Assembly (NCBI GenBank): GCA_963821235.1
Contig: CAWGCS010000002.1
Coordinates: 1-64,000 of the forward strand
DNA length: 64,000 nucleotides
Direction: 5' to 3'
From: CTSoil-043 sp963821235
GTDB lineage: Bacteria > Chloroflexota > Limnocylindria > Limnocylindrales > CSP1-4
Shown: piece by piece, positions 7,500 to 14,199 of the stretch
Position numbering within the stretch: the stretch's first letter is position 1
How the letters are laid out: each line of letters begins with the position of its first letter
The notes under the pieces: model-generated
Seen by the model: the letters and a program-made list of their open reading frames with translations, nothing else
What the model was told of the DNA's origin: nothing
The model's database searches: none
Program-made: the position numbers and the translations under genes

Positions 7500-8592
7500 G
7501 GCCGAGGCGTTGCTGACGGAGATGCTGGGCGACCTGCGGGTGGGGCGCCCGCTCGCCGATCCGCGGCTGACCGTGCGTGCCTGGATGGTCCCCTGGCTGG
7601 CTCGCCGGACCGACATCCGGGCGACGACGCTGCGCACCTGGCGGCGCGGCGTGGACAACATCACCAGCCGTCTCGGCACCGTCCGCCTCCGCGAGCTGAC
7701 GCCCTCCGAGGTCGAGATCGCCCTCGCCGACATGGCGCCGTACATCGCCCGCTCGGCCCGCTCCGTCCTCTCGATCGCCCTCCGCGACGCCGAGCGCGAC
7801 GGCCTCGTGGTCCGCAACGTCGCCCGCCTCGCCCGCCAGCCGAAGGTCACGCCGCGCGAGATCCACGTCCCGACCGAAGACGAGGCCGCCTGCCTGATCG
7901 CGGCCGCGCCGGGTCACCGCCTCGGCGCCCTGATCGTGACCGCCCTCGGCACCGCGATGCGCCAGGGCGAGCTGCTGGGCATGACCCGCGAGTGCCTCGA
8001 CCTCGACGCCGGCACGGTGCGCGTCGAGTGGTCGCTCGTGTGGATCGGCCGGGAGCCGCGGCTCGGTCGCCCGAAGACCACTGAGAGCCGCCAGGTCGTC
8101 TGCATCACGCCCTTCGCGGTGGCCGCGCTCCGGGCCCACCTGGCGCGCCAGGCGGAGGATCGCCTGGCCGCCGGGAGCCGCTGGCAGGACGCCGATGGCC
8201 TCGTGTTCACCACGCTCTCGGGCCGGCCGCTGCACCCGAACACCGCTCGCGACGCCCTGACGGCGATCGCGTCCGCCGCCGACGTTCCTCGCATCCGCTT
8301 CCACGCCCTTCGCCACGCGGCCCTGACGATGATCGCCGAGCGAGTGGGGCAGAAGGCCGCCCAGGCCGCGGCCCGTCATCGCAGCATCCACACGACGGAC
8401 ATCTACGCCCACCGGACCGCCGAAGCTCGAGCGGGCGGCCATGAACGCGTTGCAGGAGGCGTGGGGCTGATCCATGACATACCCCTCCGCGACTGTCCGC
8501 GCTCGCCCGCTGCTGTCCGCGCTGCTGTCCAGCGCCGATCGCCACGCTTGCGGGGAACACGATCCGAGCGTGCGCCGTGGCAATGCACGTAG
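7348..8592 (+). CDS. int: Tyrosine recombinase/integrase with displaced C-terminus
   Basis: GTG at 7348 begins the protein. An AP2-like/SAM-like arm and core-binding region (to about residue 165) precede a catalytic domain with the first arginine in GTAMRQGELLGM, the HxxR box RFHALRHAALT and the end of the domain TTDIYAHRT carrying the tyrosine. After that the frame appears shifted: another frame reads LERAAMNALQEAWG and stops at 8468-8470, the usual integrase ending. The annotated 414-residue frame therefore carries about 50 likely non-native residues. All core residues precede the shift. It would catalyse site-specific integration and excision at the adjacent attachment site. Confidence 0.85.
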   Translation: MTRKRRMRGNGEGSVHPVVGRRLPWRATVTTGWHLDGRPVRRSRYAATQDEAEALLTEMLGDLRVGRPLADPRLTVRAWMVPWLARRTDIRATTLRTWRRGVDNITSRLGTVRLRELTPSEVEIALADMAPYIARSARSVLSIALRDAERDGLVVRNVARLARQPKVTPREIHVPTEDEAACLIAAAPGHRLGALIVTALGTAMRQGELLGMTRECLDLDAGTVRVEWSLVWIGREPRLGRPKTTESRQVVCITPFAVAALRAHLARQAEDRLAAGSRWQDADGLVFTTLSGRPLHPNTARDALTAIASAADVPRIRFHALRHAALTMIAERVGQKAAQAAARHRSIHTTDIYAHRTAEARAGGHERVAGGVGLIHDIPLRDCPRSPAAVRAAVQRRSPRLRGTRSERAPWQCT

Positions 8593-8876
8593 TAGCCCCA
8601 ATCGGCCGTCGTCCGCGACAGGACGTGGGCCCGCGTGAAGCCGGCGCCGCTGAACCCGGTCGTGGCGTAGCCGAGGTTCCGGTACCCGGCGACGGCGGCC
8701 GCCTGGAGCTTCGCCGGGAACGTGTCGTTGATGCCGATGCAGGTAGTCGAGAACGCCGTCACGTTCGAGTCGACCGTGGCCGGGTACGCGGCGCGGACCG
8801 GGCTGGCCACCGGGGCGGCAAGAGCGGCAACGGCGAGCAGGGCGGCAAGCGAGCGATTCCATCGTCCGGGTCTCAT
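8572..8876 (-). pseudogene. N-terminal fragment of a host secreted protein cut by the element
   Basis: On the minus strand, ATG at 8876 follows a strong ribosome binding site (GGAGGAGGT). A signal peptide (SLAALLAVAALAAPVASPVRA) leads into a small extracellular domain (YPATVDSNVTAFSTTCIGIN, later WGYYVHCHG). Sense-looking sequence ends near 8572-8580, after which the frame runs into element DNA beyond the integrase. The downstream part would be expected at the other end of the element, outside the window. The family is not recognised. Confidence 0.6.
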
Positions 8877-9065
8877 CCGGTTGGACCTCCTCCGGCGGGA
8901 TGGCCTGGGCGGGAGGAGGCGGGTGGCGGCGACTCGGCGACGTCGCCTGCGGCAGAGTCTGGCCCGAGCCGCTTACCGGACCCTTATCAGGCGAGACCGG
9001 CCGGTCAGAGGAGGATCCGCGCCGTTCGTCCCCGCGACGGCGGCTCCGCGTGCTACGCTCCGCTG

Positions 9066-9220
9066 GTCACCAGACACGCCGCGTGGTCGCGAAGCCGGTG
9101 CGAATCCGGCACAGTCCCGCTACGGTGACCGTCCCCCTTCGGGCGGACGGAAGTCCGGTCGCCGGCCCCACGGCTCAGCCGCACGAACCCTCGTGAGAAA
9201 GGGGCAGGCAGGCATGATCT
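9066..9220 (+). promoter_or_regulatory. Cobalamin riboswitch upstream of btuF
   Basis: The leader contains the conserved core GAAGCCGGTGCGAATCCGGC followed by ACAGTCCCGCTACGGTGAC (about 9092-9129), and a B12 box AGTCCGGTCGCCGGCC at 9152-9167 that matches the consensus at 13 of 16 positions. A possible -10 element TACGCT lies at 9054-9059. Limits are approximate. By family knowledge, B12 binding reduces expression of the downstream uptake genes. Between 8877 and 9053 I see nothing beyond the divergent ribosome binding site of the truncated secreted-protein gene. Confidence 0.9.
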
Positions 9221-9290
9221 CCACCGGCTAGGACCTCGAGCCGTCGCGCGCGTCCCGCGCGCTCCCCCAACCCACCGCTCGAGGTCTCCC

Positions 9291-10352
9291 GTGCGTCTCC
9301 GACCGTCCCGGCGCGCCCGCGCCGCGCTCCCCCTGGCGGCGATCGCCGTCGCCGCGCTCCTCGTTGTCGCGTGCGGCGCCGCCGTCACGCCAACCCCCTC
9401 GACCGGGCCGTCGCCGTCGGGGTCCATCGCACCCGTCGCGACCGCCACCGCGGTGCCGTCGCCGACGGCTTCGCCCTCGCCGGCCGCCGCCTATCCCCTC
9501 ACCCTCGTCGACGACGAGGGCACGACCGTCGTCATCCCGGCCCGGCCGGAGCGGATCGTGTCGCTCACCCCGGCCACGACCGAGATCCTGTTCGCGGTGG
9601 GGGCTGGGCCCCGCGTCGTCGCCACGACCGACTTCGACGACTACCCACCCGAGGCGGTGCCGCTTCCGGACGTGGCCTCGTACCAGGGGGTCGACATCGA
9701 GAAGATCGTCGGCCTCGAGGCGGACCTCGTCGTCGCCGGTGGGAACTCGTTCAACAGCCCCGACGCGATCGCCCGGCTGCGCACGCTGGGAGTTCCCGTG
9801 CTCGTCGTCTACGCCCCGGACGTCGCCACCGTCCTTGCCGACGTCGCGCTCGTCGCGAAGGCCGCCGGGGAGGGTGCCGCCGGCGCCGCCCTGGCGACCG
9901 CGATGAGGGCCGAGATCGACGCGATCTCCGCGGGGATCTCGGCGACCGTCGTCGTCGCCCCTCGCGTCTTCTACGAGCTCGATGCCACGAAGGAGATCTA
10001 CGGTCCCGCCGACAATTCCTTCGTCGTCCAGATGATCAAGCTCGCCGGCGGCGATCCCATCACGACCGGGAGCCCTACCGTCTTCTCGATCCCTCTCGAA
10101 CGGCTCGTGACGGCGGATCCCGAGGTCATCGTCCTGGGCGACGCGGCGTACGGTGCGACGGCGGCCCAGGTCGCCGCGCGCCCCGGCTGGGGTGGCATGA
10201 CGGCCGTCAAGACCGGCGCGATCCGGCCGGTCGACGACGTCGTCGTGACCCGGCCCGGGCCGCGGCTGGCCGAGGGGCTGCGGGCGCTGGCGCTGGCCAT
10301 CGACCCGACCGTCCAGCTGCCTCCCGCGCCGGCGGCGAGCACGGCGCCGTGA
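9291..10352 (+). CDS. btuF: B12/cobinamide ABC importer, substrate-binding lipoprotein
   Basis: GTG at 9291 lies 6 nt after GAGG and just behind the riboswitch. The 353-residue protein has a lipoprotein signal with lipobox LVVAC near residue 26, an Ala/Pro/Ser/Thr linker, then a type III periplasmic-binding fold: RPERIVSLTPATTEILFAVG, the recognition strand PLPDVASYQGVDIEKIVGLEADLV, and a C-terminal lobe ending RPVDDVVVTRPGPRL. The family includes BtuF and iron-siderophore binders; the B12 riboswitch favours corrinoid. It acts on the outer face of the membrane, delivering substrate to the permease encoded next. Confidence 0.9.
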   Translation: MRLRPSRRARAALPLAAIAVAALLVVACGAAVTPTPSTGPSPSGSIAPVATATAVPSPTASPSPAAAYPLTLVDDEGTTVVIPARPERIVSLTPATTEILFAVGAGPRVVATTDFDDYPPEAVPLPDVASYQGVDIEKIVGLEADLVVAGGNSFNSPDAIARLRTLGVPVLVVYAPDVATVLADVALVAKAAGEGAAGAALATAMRAEIDAISAGISATVVVAPRVFYELDATKEIYGPADNSFVVQMIKLAGGDPITTGSPTVFSIPLERLVTADPEVIVLGDAAYGATAAQVAARPGWGGMTAVKTGAIRPVDDVVVTRPGPRLAEGLRALALAIDPTVQLPPAPAASTAP

Positions 10353-10388
10353 GTCGGTGGACGGCGCCGTGAGCCGGGGGATCGGGCG

Positions 10389-11465
10389 ATGACCATCGGC
10401 GGCCGGAGCCTCGCCCTGGCCCGGCTTCGCCTGGCGCGGCCCTCCGGCCCGCCACGCCCGGCCGCCCTGGCCGTCGTCGGCCTCGCCGCCCTGGCCGTCG
10501 TCGTCGTGCTCGGGGTCGCGGCGGGCAGCGTGGTCGTGGCGCCCGGCGACACGCTGGGGATCCTCCTCCGGGCGATCGGGCTTCCCGTCGAGCGCAGCTG
10601 GAGCGCCGCCGCGGAGACGATCGTCCTCGAGCTGCGTCTCCCGCGCGTCCTGACCGCGGTCGTGGTCGGCGGCGGCCTGGCGGTCGCCGGCGCCACGTTC
10701 CAGGGGCTCCTGCGCAACCCCCTGGCGGACCCCTACGTGCTGGGGACCGCGTCGGGCGCCGCCCTGGGGGCTGCCGTCGCCGTCCTCATCCCGGTTCGGG
10801 CGGCCCTCCTCGACCTCGGCCTCCTCAACGTCCTGGCCTTCGCCGGCGGGCTGGCCGCGGTGGCAGTCGTCTACCGGCTGGGCCGGGGCGGGCCGCTCGC
10901 CCCGCTCACCGGCCTCCTGCTGACCGGCTACGCGGTCGGCTCGCTGCTGGCCGCCGGCCTGGCCATGACGATGTACCTGTCCGGGGCGAACCTTCGCCAG
11001 ATCTTCGCCTTCCTCCTCGGTGGCCTCGAGGGGTCCTCCTGGCTGCGCCTCGCCTTCGCCGCCCCGCTGGTCGTCGGCGGCAGCATCGCGATCCTGGCCC
11101 GGGCCCGGGCCCTCAACGGGCTCCTCCTCGGCGAGGAGGCGGCGGCCCACCTGGGGGTCGACGTGCGGCGCGAGCGGGGCGTCCTCCTCGGCCTGGCGAC
11201 CCTCGTCACGGCGGCCGCGGTCGCCGTCTCGGGCCTCATCGGCTTCGTCGGCCTCGTCGCGCCGCACCTCGTCCGCCTCGTCGTGGGACCGAACGCCCGG
11301 CACGTCCTGCCCCTGGCAGCAATCCTCGGGGCGGTGCTGCTCGTCGCGGCCGACCTCGCGGCCCGCCTCCTCGGCGAGATCCCGGTCGGCGTCGTGACGG
11401 CCGTGATCGGGGCGCCGTTCTTCCTCGCGATCCTCCGCTCCGCCCACGGCGGGTACGAGCTGTGA
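10389..11465 (+). CDS. btuC: B12/cobinamide ABC importer, permease
   Basis: FecCD/BtuC family permease of 358 residues with about ten hydrophobic helices. Family landmarks are visible: RLPRVLTAVVVGGGLAVAGA, FQGLLRNPLADPYVLGTASG early on, and GLIGFVGLVAPHLVRLVVG near the C-terminus with the cytoplasmic coupling region. It lies 36 bases after btuF and overlaps the ATPase gene by GTGA, so the three are one operon under the riboswitch. It forms the homodimeric membrane channel of the importer. Confidence 0.92.
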   Translation: MTIGGRSLALARLRLARPSGPPRPAALAVVGLAALAVVVVLGVAAGSVVVAPGDTLGILLRAIGLPVERSWSAAAETIVLELRLPRVLTAVVVGGGLAVAGATFQGLLRNPLADPYVLGTASGAALGAAVAVLIPVRAALLDLGLLNVLAFAGGLAAVAVVYRLGRGGPLAPLTGLLLTGYAVGSLLAAGLAMTMYLSGANLRQIFAFLLGGLEGSSWLRLAFAAPLVVGGSIAILARARALNGLLLGEEAAAHLGVDVRRERGVLLGLATLVTAAAVAVSGLIGFVGLVAPHLVRLVVGPNARHVLPLAAILGAVLLVAADLAARLLGEIPVGVVTAVIGAPFFLAILRSAHGGYEL

Positions 11466-12331
11466 GCGTCCAGCCCGCCCCCCATCGGACGGCCCCCGTC
11501 GTCCCGCTCGCGACCGTGTCGCCGGGGGTCGCGCCTGCGGCGAGGCTCGCATCCCCGCCGGCAGCGGGCGACGTGCCCGCGTCGGCCGCGTCCCTCGACG
11601 GCGTCGTGGTCGCCTTCGGCGACCGGACCGTGCTGCGCGGCGTGGACCTGGCGGTCCGGCCGGGCGAGCGCGTGGCCCTCATCGGGCCCAATGGCGCCGG
11701 CAAGTCGACCCTGCTGCGGGTGCTGGCGGGCCTCGTCCTGCCGGGCCGCGGGATCGTCAGCCTGGGCGGTGACCGGGTCGCGGGGCTCGATCGGCCGGCG
11801 ATCGCCCGCCGCCTGGCCGCCGTCCCGGGCCAGGTGACCTTCCCCTTCTCGGCCCGCGTCGAGGAGATCGTGGCCCTCGGCCGGCTGCCGCACGAGGATC
11901 CCTTCCGCGGCCCGCGCGCCGCCGACCGCGCCGCCGTCGATGCCGCGATCACCCGCGTCGGCATCGAGCACCTCCGCGGCCGCGACGCCCGCGAGCTCTC
12001 CCTCGGCGAGCGCCAGCTCGTCCTCGTCGCCCTCGCCGTGGCCCAGGAGGCGCCGCTGCTGGTCCTCGACGAGCCCACCGTCCACCTCGACCTGCGCCAC
12101 CAGGTCGCGGTGATGGAGCTCCTGGCGGACCTCAACGAGCGCGACGGCACCACCATCGTGGCGGTCCTCCATGACCTGGCCCTCGCTCGCCACTTCTTCC
12201 CGCGCCTCGTCCTCCTCGACGGCGGCCGCATCGTGGCCGACGGCCCGCCCAGAGACGTCCTGACCCGCGAGCGGGTGGCGGCCGTCTTCGGCGTCGACGT
12301 CGCGTTGACCGGCGGCGCCTCCGGCCGTTAG
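11462..12331 (+). CDS. btuD: B12/cobinamide ABC importer, ATPase
   Basis: GTG at 11462 overlaps the permease stop. The 289-residue protein has an N-terminal extension of about 40 residues, then a complete ABC ATPase: Walker A GPNGAGKST, Q-loop region (AAVPGQVTFPF), signature LSLGERQ, Walker B LLVLDEP, and the switch histidine in AVLHDLALA. The signature varies from canonical LSGGQ as is usual in FecE/BtuD proteins. It powers corrinoid import with the preceding two proteins. Confidence 0.92.
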   Translation: MSVQPAPHRTAPVVPLATVSPGVAPAARLASPPAAGDVPASAASLDGVVVAFGDRTVLRGVDLAVRPGERVALIGPNGAGKSTLLRVLAGLVLPGRGIVSLGGDRVAGLDRPAIARRLAAVPGQVTFPFSARVEEIVALGRLPHEDPFRGPRAADRAAVDAAITRVGIEHLRGRDARELSLGERQLVLVALAVAQEAPLLVLDEPTVHLDLRHQVAVMELLADLNERDGTTIVAVLHDLALARHFFPRLVLLDGGRIVADGPPRDVLTRERVAAVFGVDVALTGGASGR

Positions 12332-12334
12332 GCT
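12305..12334 (+). promoter_or_regulatory. Promoter giving a probable leaderless transcript for the 12341 gene
   Basis: TTGACC (12305-12310), an 18-bp spacer and TAGGCT (12329-12334) lie within the end of btuD. The GTG start at 12341 is only 6 bases after the -10 element and has no ribosome binding site, so transcription would begin at or next to the start codon. The 18-bp spacing also occurs at two other promoters in this window. Confidence 0.6.
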
Positions 12335-12340
12335 GGTGGC

Positions 12341-13012
12341 GTGACCCGCACCAGCGGCGCGCTCCGTCCGCCGCGCGCCTTCGCCCTGCTCACCGTGGCG
12401 GTCCTGCTGGCGGCATGTGGTGCGTCCCCGACCCCCTCCCGCAGCCCGTCGAGCCCGGCGGAGACGGGCGCGCCGTCCTCGCCGGCCGCCTCCGACGTGC
12501 CGTCGGAGACCCCGACGAACGCGCCGCCTCCGACCGACGAGCCGTCCGCGTCCTCGTCGCCGGGCGAGACCCCCGGCGTCACCGCCCCGCCCGGCGCGGC
12601 CGACGCCTGTGCGGGCAGCGACGAGAACCGCGCCTTCTACGCGGCCGTCGCTCAGGCCGTGGGCTGGGACGTCTACTGCCCCGTGCTGCCGTCCGGCTGG
12701 TTCGTCGACGCCGGGAGCTTCCGCCTGGCCGGGGGGGGCCGCATGGAGATCGCCTACCGGGGCCCGGGCGGGACTCGCCTGGAGATCCGCGAGGGCGCCT
12801 ACTGCGCTGGCGAGACCGACTGCATCCCGAGCGCCCCCGAGACGGGGCCGGCCTTCTTCGGCGACAAGGCCGGGCGGCTCCTGGACCTGGGCGACGGCCG
12901 CTCGATGGTGGTGGCCGAGGGCGACGACATCGACTGGGAGGCCAGGGAGACGGGACTGGACGCCTCGACGCTGGCTGGGATGACGGCCGCCTTCGTCAGG
13001 GTCGGCGAGTAG
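12341..13012 (+). CDS. Secreted lipoprotein of unknown function (223 aa)
   Basis: GTG at 12341. A lipoprotein signal with lipobox LLAAC (Cys near residue 29) is followed by about 60 residues rich in Ser, Pro and Thr, then a compact domain (from about residue 90) with DVYCPVLPSGWFV, RMEIAYRGPGG and a paired-cysteine loop (GAYCAGETDCIP). The extracellular domain resembles small mixed alpha/beta surface proteins but I recognise no family. It follows the B12 importer by 9 bases but appears to have its own promoter, so a role in corrinoid binding is possible but not supported. Confidence 0.75.
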   Translation: MTRTSGALRPPRAFALLTVAVLLAACGASPTPSRSPSSPAETGAPSSPAASDVPSETPTNAPPPTDEPSASSSPGETPGVTAPPGAADACAGSDENRAFYAAVAQAVGWDVYCPVLPSGWFVDAGSFRLAGGGRMEIAYRGPGGTRLEIREGAYCAGETDCIPSAPETGPAFFGDKAGRLLDLGDGRSMVVAEGDDIDWEARETGLDASTLAGMTAAFVRVGE

Positions 13013-13019
13013 GCCGATC

Positions 13020-13194
13020 GAGCGCCTGGTGGAGCTGCACGAGGCGCTCGGGCCCCGAGTCACGGCCAGGCGCGCGGACGGCTACCCAAGCGAGAGGCGA
13101 CCTCTGGTATCGGCTCAAGACGGCGCTCCGGGAGGCGTGCGTGACCATCCCGGAGGCGACGGTGCCGGAGTTCGAGCGCCGGGTGACGAGCTGA
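13020..13194 (+). pseudogene. Remnant of a small gene, frameshifted
   Basis: Frame 3 reads IERLVELHEALGPRVTARRA and, after a shift near 13090-13105, frame 1 reads LWYRLKTALREACVTIPEAT and stops at 13192-13194. Together they look like a small helical protein of about 58 residues. No start with a ribosome binding site is evident. Placed just before a vapBC pair, it may be residue of an older toxin-antitoxin or insertion event. The rest of 13013-13355 holds only the vapBC promoter region. Confidence 0.35.
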
Positions 13195-13310
13195 TGCTGG
13201 TCTCGCTGGCTGTTGCGGACGGCGGCGACGCGGCACGAGAAAGGGCGCGACGGCGACCGATCGGAAGTGGCAGAACGGCCTCTGGCGATGAGCCCAAGCG
13301 TGTGCTACCG

Positions 13311-13344
13311 TCGACACACATCATCGCACACTACGTCGCACACC
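13311..13344 (+). promoter_or_regulatory. Three spaced TCGNACAC-like repeats before vapB, candidate operator
   Basis: TCGACACAC (13311), TCGCACACT (13324) and TCGCACACC (13336) recur at 12-13 base spacing, directly upstream of the vapB ribosome binding site GGAGGA (about 13346-13351). Ribbon-helix-helix antitoxins bind repeated short half-sites about one helical turn apart and repress their own operon, so this is a plausible autoregulatory operator. A weak -10 (TACCGT) lies just before the first repeat. Confidence 0.45.
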
Positions 13345-13355
13345 GGAGGACGACG

Positions 13356-13625
13356 ATGGCTCTCGTCCGCACCAGCATCACCTTGCCGGCAGAGACGCTG
13401 GCGATCATCGACGAGGTCGCCGGCCTGCGGGGCCGGAGCGCCTACATCGCCGAGGTTCTCCTGAAGCAGGCGAAGCGCGACCGCCTCAAGAAGGTGTGGG
13501 AGGAGACTCGGGGCGCCCTCAAGGGGTCCACGACCTGGGGTCGAACGCCGGAAGAGGTGCTCGAGACGCTCAAGGAGATCCGTCGCAGCTGGGATCGGCC
13601 GAACCTGGAACGCCGGATCACGTGA
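13356..13625 (+). CDS. vapB: Ribbon-helix-helix antitoxin of a VapBC-type pair
   Basis: ATG at 13356 follows CCGGAGGACGACG; a longer upstream frame exists but is non-coding in character. The 89-residue protein starts with a beta strand and two helices (VRTSITLPAETLAIIDEVAG, then GRSAYIAEVLLKQA), the ribbon-helix-helix DNA-binding dimer fold. The C-terminal half is a charged tail (EEVLETLKEIRRSWDRPN) expected to wrap and inhibit the toxin. The PIN-domain gene follows 9 bases later. Confidence 0.8.
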   Translation: MALVRTSITLPAETLAIIDEVAGLRGRSAYIAEVLLKQAKRDRLKKVWEETRGALKGSTTWGRTPEEVLETLKEIRRSWDRPNLERRIT

Positions 13626-13634
13626 GGGACCCGG

Positions 13635-14030
13635 ATGCCGTACCTGTTGGACACGTCGCTCTTGATCGATCACGCCGCCGACCGGCCGGGCGCCGTGGCG
13701 CTGGCCCGGCGCCTGTTCGAGGAGACCGCTGACCTCTTCACCTGCGACGCCGTGGTGGCCGAGGCGTGCTCGCGGGGCAACGACGACGAGCTCGCGGCAA
13801 TCGCCGGGATGATCGAGGCGCTGGAGTACGTGTCGACGCACCCCGACGCGGCCCGTTGGGCAGGCGAGGCACGCCGTCGCGGCGGGCAGGCCAGTCCGCG
13901 AACCCTCGGGGATGCGCTCATTGCCGGCGTTGCCTGGTCGCTGGGTGCCACGGTCGTGACCCGCAATCCGGACGACTTCGTGCGGATGGGCGTGCCCGTG
14001 CTCGCGTACGAGGCGGACGCGCCTGGGTGA
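13635..14030 (+). CDS. vapC: PIN-domain ribonuclease toxin, VapC type
   Basis: 131 residues with the PIN-domain acidic set: Asp in YLLDTSLLIDH, Glu in VVAEACSR, Asp in LGDALIAGVA and Asp in VTRNPDDFVRMG. These coordinate the metal used to cut RNA, usually tRNA or rRNA in VapC proteins. It is downstream of and close to the antitoxin gene, the normal order for this system. The pair is intact and likely functional. Confidence 0.88.
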   Translation: MPYLLDTSLLIDHAADRPGAVALARRLFEETADLFTCDAVVAEACSRGNDDELAAIAGMIEALEYVSTHPDAARWAGEARRRGGQASPRTLGDALIAGVAWSLGATVVTRNPDDFVRMGVPVLAYEADAPG

Positions 14031-14113
14031 CGCGGGGGTCCGGGCCCCGCGGGCCGAGCAGCGCCGGAGGGCCGGGTCCTCCACGATGCCCGCGGAGCCC
14101 GGTTTATCCGGTT

Positions 14114-14130
14114 TGCATAGATCTCATGCA
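14114..14130 (+). promoter_or_regulatory. TGCAT-N7-ATGCA dyad upstream of the gcvT-like operon
   Basis: A 17-bp inverted repeat (TGCATAGATCTCATGCA) stands in the only noticeably AT-richer stretch (about 14103-14135) between vapC and the next operon. It looks like a binding site for a dimeric repressor or activator of the 14200-18681 operon. No obvious -35/-10 pair could be fixed with confidence. The rest of the 169-bp gap has nothing else recognisable. Confidence 0.4.
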
Positions 14131-14199
14131 CAATGACGCGCATACCCACGAGCACGACGCCCTGGCCGTGCGCCGGCGCCCAGCGAAGGAGCATGTAAC

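Larger units (their letters stand above)
1..8580. mobile_element. Right end of a degenerate prophage-like integrative element
   Basis: Consecutive small genes on one strand, almost all joined by 4-nt ATGA/GTGA overlaps, carry phage hallmarks: RusA resolvase, orphan DNA methyltransferase, replisome-organizer-like protein, cell-wall-type and beta-helix proteins, an HTH protein and a terminal tyrosine integrase. The right border is placed just after the integrase, where a host minus-strand gene is cut near 8572-8580. The left border lies outside the window. No terminase, portal or capsid gene is visible here, so it could be a prophage, a remnant or a phage-derived island. Frequent frameshifts in 1-6300 argue for decay, although local sequencing error cannot be excluded. 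Confidence 0.75.

Noticed and set aside
9092..9129. Possible tRNA (GCGAATCC reminiscent of a T-loop)
   Set aside because: The surrounding sequence gives the cobalamin-riboswitch core and B12 box; no acceptor stem or anticodon arm can be drawn.
9228..13063. Long minus-strand open frames opposite btuFCD (774 and 711 codons)
   Set aside because: Shadows of the ABC importer genes; rich in Arg/Gly/Asp/Glu and without motifs.
12415..13194. Plus-strand open frame through the 12341 lipoprotein gene
   Set aside because: Only its last 33 codons look like protein (remnant described at 13020-13194); the rest is out of frame with a gene that has a lipobox.
14101..14140. Sigma-70 promoter in the AT-richer patch before the gcvT-like gene
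   Set aside because: TTTGCA and CACAAT are only 11 bases apart, too close for a -35/-10 pair; only the dyad is reported.
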